A stretch of DNA of 64,000 nucleotides, from assembly GCF_921293095.1 (NCBI RefSeq), contig NC_060252.1:45198881-45262880 (forward strand), given 5' to 3'. Made by a program: the position numbers and the translations under genes. Position 1 is the stretch's first letter, and the number at the start of each line of letters is the position of its first letter. The DNA comes from Ischnura elegans (Eukaryota; Arthropoda; Insecta; Odonata; Coenagrionidae). Shown one piece after another: positions 61,005-64,000 of this stretch. The notes under the pieces were generated by a model that saw only the letters and a list, made by a program, of their open reading frames with translations, was not told the DNA's origin and ran no database searches.

Positions 61005-61100
61005 GGAAACGCGGCGTCGGCATCAGCCTACTCTTAGCGAAAGGCGCCAAGGGGGACACGGCCCGGCGTCCGTTGGACGGAGTGCCGCGCTTGAAATACC
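61005..61100 (+). repeat. Dispersed copy of the 12-kb array core
   Basis: GCGGCGTCGGCATCAGCCTA followed by AGCGAAAGGCGCCAAGG matches the array units near 12.0-12.2 kb. A GGCCCGGCGTCCGTTGGACG extension is found here only. GC-rich in an AT-rich setting. Confidence 0.6.
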
Positions 61101-61164
61101 CTCCATAAAGCACTCTGTTTAATAATTAAATTTCTGGTAAATCTGTCTAATAGTTTTGTTTGCG

Positions 61165-61351
61165 TGAATCGCATCCTTAGCACTATCCCAGTTTCTGGTC
61201 TGACCTCATCTCGCTGACCTGTGTGCTTGGCCTGTGTCCGGCAAGACAGCGTATGTCTGACAGGATCAGTGCTGCATGCATGGGGTGAAATCAGCCCATG
61301 TCACACACCCTGATGGTAGCTTGCACGGTACCTCGTATATGTAGGTGTAGA
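61165..61351 (+). mobile_element. LINE/SINE 3'-end fragment
   Basis: Ends in TAGCTTGCACGGTACCTCGT followed by an ATGTAGGTGTAGATG tail. It shares the GCTGCATGCATG context and tail type with the LINE copies at 32.4 and 37.2 kb. No coding frame remains. Confidence 0.6.
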
Positions 61352-61385
61352 TGAAGGAGGGATCGGGCGGTCTCTGAAAATTTCA

Positions 61386-61481
61386 ACCACTGCCGGGATT
61401 TGAACCCCTGTCCAAGGGATGGGAAGTCAACACTCTCACTCTTGTGATGTAATGTCTGGTTCATTCCCGGCGGGCAACGGC
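61386..61481 (-). mobile_element. tRNA-like SINE head
   Basis: The minus strand carries GGTTCAAATCCCGGCAGT, a perfect B box, preceded by a weak A-box region. It directly adjoins the foldback element at 61482, which may have inserted next to or into it. Confidence 0.5.
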
Positions 61482-61657
61482 AGTGAAGATTTCTCGGGTC
61501 TCACATGGGGTAAGGTCCTCCATATCTCCTTCCAACGTTTCCAGAAGCAACTCGCCCATCGTCTGAATCCCTGAAGATGATGGGCGAGTTGCTTGTCGAA
61601 ACGTTGGAAGGAGATATGGGGGACCTTACTCGGTGTGAGACCCTAGAAATCTTCACT
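61482..61657. repeat. Foldback element with 79-bp arms
   Basis: Arms 61482-61560 and 61579-61657 are inverted copies with under ten mismatches. The plus strand reads CTGAAGATGAT (61571-61581), a stem GGCGAG-TTG-CTTGTC that pairs with two G-T wobbles (61583-61597), then GAAACGTTGG. It directly adjoins a tRNA-like sequence on its left. Confidence 0.85.
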
Positions 61658-61729
61658 ACTCTCCCTCTTGTTTATATTTACCCCGAGGGGTCCTCGAAGT
61701 TAAGCGGACAGAGGAGAGGGATGGGTGTA

Positions 61730-62032
61730 GGCAAGAAAAAAAAACTCCTCGGAGGAAGTGTCGTCGCGGGGGAGGAGGTGGGAATTCTGTTGGGGGTCCC
61801 CCGCCTCCTCCGTTTCCCGGAGGAGACCGACCGGAACGGGGGCTCCCCTTTAAAGTCCCCCGCGCGTTATTGAGCGCCGCTCGTTGGACCGGGCGAGAGT
61901 CCCTCCCCCGCCCGTTCCCGCCAAGCCCACCTCTCCCACCGCCGCCCCGCGCCTCTAAAAACCCCTTCCCGGTGCCACAACCCTCCAACAACCCCTCCCA
62001 CACCCCACCCGTTTCCGATCCGGGGGAGTGTG
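61730..62032. promoter_or_regulatory. CpG-rich island
   Basis: Very GC-rich sequence with poly-G and poly-C runs, sharply different from AT-rich flanks. Minus-strand open frames of 82-139 codons are Gly/Pro/Arg low-complexity and read as by-products of composition. Possibly the promoter of the open frame at 62033. Confidence 0.3.
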
Positions 62033-62230
62033 ATGGCATCGGGTGCACGGCCGCCGATCGGGGGAGCTGCCGCATCCGGCGCCCATCGTACGGGTGCGGG
62101 AGGGGAAGAGAGCACGCGAGAAAGAGTTCGCGATCGGATCTATGAGGGAGCGAAGGAGTTGCTGCGATCTATTATTGATCCACACAATAATGAGATTTGT
62201 GATGCATCAGAAAGTCCGGGATTTCGATGA
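62033..62230 (+). CDS. Unidentified open frame in GC-rich block, possible first exon
   Basis: An ATG at 62033 in a CpG-rich block opens 65 codons. A Gly/Ala-rich start is followed by a charged helix-like segment (TRERVRDRIYEGAKELLRSI). It ends at a TGA shortly after the sequence turns AT-rich. No clear splice donor is seen and no family is recognised. Confidence 0.25.
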   Translation: MASGARPPIGGAAASGAHRTGAGGEESTRERVRDRIYEGAKELLRSIIDPHNNEICDASESPGFR

Positions 62231-63265
62231 TAATTTGTGTATTTTGACGATTACTATGCTAGAAATAAAATACTAGTTATAGGTAGATTTATTCGAACTA
62301 ATTAGTCTCTCTCACAGCCCCCACCGATCACCACGGCCTAGAATCTACACAGTATATTACTCTCTTGATTTCCCGATGGACTAAAGATCAATTTGGATTG
62401 TGAATTTTAAAATGTAATTCAATGCTTGGGAATGTTATAAATGTGAATATTCACGTTTTAAAAAAACTTCTCACAATTTTGGAAGACATATTGTCTTCAG
62501 TCTTTTTGTTTACAGTCGACCCAATGTGAGCTGGATAATTTTCGAAGTCTGAATGTCCTTTTAATGTTCCTTTGTGGTCGCACTCCGAGCGATAATCCGA
62601 GCGGAGAGGTCCAAACCGGTAGAGATATTAGTAGGAATTAGTCTCTCTCACAGCCCCCTCCTATCACCACGGAAACTGCACAGTATTTTCCTCCCTTGAA
62701 TGGGAACTCTAATTACATCACCAACTAATTAAAAGCGTCTTTTTATTGAAAATTATGAGAGAATGGCTGCAGGAAAGAAGATTGTGTTTCGCCATAACTT
62801 ACCTTTACCTTACATTTACCGAATTATTTACTATCGAATACCGAATTTTAATGACTAAAATTTCAGGTCTGAGTGAACGAACCTATTACCCCCTTATCTA
62901 TCAAAATGCTTGGTGAATTCTGTTCCATATGACAAACATCATCACGATGCGACCGATTGCACCGATAACAATCCATAGGTGTGGTCCATAGCCGAGATGG
63001 ACTTAGTGATCCGAGCTTCATGTGGAAATAAGGGATCATTAGGGGTGTTAACCAAATTTTATACACATGATGATGTGATCTACGAAAATTTATAACTTTT
63101 CAGTGCTATTCATAGCAAATGAAAAACATAATAATTCAAAATATTGGAATAAAAAAGTGGATCGCATTGCACTCATCATCGCGCCGCGGACATTTTGAAA
63201 CCGCTTAAAATGCGACCGAATTGGCAACATAAATCAGCCTTCTATGGCCTGGAATTGGGCCTCCT
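62231..63265. other. Intergenic, no gene recognised
   Basis: AT-rich. The phrase AGTCTCTCTCACAGCCCCC followed by TATCACCACGG-like sequence occurs at 62305 and 62640, with CTGCACAGTAT-like words after each, a short diverged duplication. Confidence 0.5.
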
Positions 63266-63710
63266 CTATGCAGCCCCTTGGGAGTAATACCTGCTCAACG
63301 CAAAGAGCTTTGGGAGCACAAGATGGATAATATCCGCCTTCTGCACAAACGTAGTTGAGTCAGTGGAAGAATGTACCTGATATGCTTGCGCACCAAGGTG
63401 GATGATCTCGCTCGTGATATCGGGCCCCGCATCTTGGCATGCGCTCTGTGGCCGTGGTGCATCTCTCGCACCTGCAGCAACTGAGGCGATCGGAGCTGCA
63501 GTGATTCCCTGCCTGATCGGCGTAGTCGTCGGCGGCGGAGTGGAAACCTCTTTTGCCCGCGTCGTCACAAGGGTAGGCGCTTGTAACACCACCGTGCGGT
63601 CTCGGACTCATAGCTTTTTGTACGATAAGTTAAGAGCGGCAGGTAACATAGAAGAGGAGATTGAAAAGTCAGCTTTAAAAAAGGATACCGATACGCATAA
63701 AGCAATTTGA
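63266..63710. other. GC-rich block open on both strands, unassigned
   Basis: An ATG-initiated minus-strand frame (63592-63266, 108 residues, Thr/Pro/Ala-rich) overlaps a plus-strand frame (63402-63710, 102 residues). The plus frame has a hydrophobic Gly/Val/Ala stretch and a charged end (NIEEEIEKSALKKD). Neither is recognised. Overlap on both strands suggests that at most one is real, perhaps a transposon remnant. Confidence 0.25.
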
Positions 63711-64000
63711 AAGGGTCCAAGGGAAAATGCATCAAAAATATAATAATTATATCACTCTATATAAATGGATAGCAGGTCTATACCTATTTTTCAGACAGTT
63801 GAGGTAGATAATCTTTTCATTCCTGCGAATTAATTGAGTAATATCGTATTGGTAAGGCCACATAGGACTGTAATCGATAATACTTACTAATATCATAATC
63901 AACATTCTCCCCAAATCCTCATATTAGCTAAAATGTCACTACTATCAGCAGCTAATAGTTTTTCGCGCCGTGAGTCCCGCAAAAGGCACGTGGACTGGAA

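Noticed and set aside
61656-62115. 139- and 82-codon minus-strand frames
   Set aside because: Gly/Pro/Arg low-complexity products expected from a CpG-rich island rather than from coding selection.
1-64000. CRISPR arrays, operons, bacterial insertion sequences or phage genes
   Set aside because: No regularly spaced short repeats, ribosome-binding sites or prokaryotic gene clusters are present; introns and transposons show a eukaryotic genome.

Overview
The window is eukaryotic nuclear DNA, most likely from an insect or another arthropod with a large, transposon-rich genome. I base this on AT-rich non-coding sequence, one gene with short GT-AG introns (81-116 bp) alongside 1.5-kb introns holding repeats, and many decayed LINEs, tRNA-derived SINEs, MITEs and foldback elements. 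I see no operons, bacterial-type genes, CRISPR arrays or intact rRNA/tRNA genes. The species cannot be fixed from the sequence alone.

The protein-coding core is a head-to-head pair at 46.3-52.5 kb. On the + strand, nine exons (46604-51950) encode a complete 598-residue orthologue of TM7SF3: signal peptide, glycosylated extracellular domain, seven membrane segments and a proline-rich cytosolic tail. On the - strand, 210 bp away, lies the first coding exon (46393-46290) of an ANKS1A/ANKS1B orthologue, an ankyrin-SAM-PTB adaptor. Its 34 residues end at a splice donor. No later ANKS1 exon was recognised, so 1-46289 is best read as the start of a very long first intron. The short gap between the genes probably holds a bidirectional promoter and contains a YY1/Pho-like site.

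The left 46 kb carries repeats: a degenerate four-unit array (11.8-12.3 kb), a LINE reverse-transcriptase remnant (19.6-20.2 kb), a roughly 1-kb tandem duplication (20.9-22.8 kb), a foldback element (23.0 kb), two copies of one LINE family (32.4 and 37.2 kb), a degenerate tandem duplication (36.4-37.1 kb), a pogo/Tigger-like MITE with TA duplication (42.9 kb) and a hAT-like MITE with 8-bp duplication (43.5 kb). Several GC-rich islands look promoter-like but have no gene I can name.

The right 11.5 kb (52.5-64 kb) is mostly intergenic. It holds a tRNA-derived SINE (53.55 kb), an unidentified GC-rich open frame (55.2 kb), a second hAT-like MITE with a perfect 8-bp duplication (59.3 kb), another SINE, a LINE 3' end, a long foldback (61.5 kb) and GC-rich blocks with open frames (61.7-62.2 and 63.3-63.7 kb).

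The most unusual signal is a set of otherwise unrelated foldback or terminal repeats that share a compact core: CTGAnGATGAT or a close variant, a short stem-loop, then GAAAC. Two of them sit in TM7SF3 introns, one as a perfect 85-bp inverted repeat. The core resembles a hammerhead-ribozyme core, as known from Penelope-like retroelements, but has extra bases before the stem, so activity is only a hypothesis.
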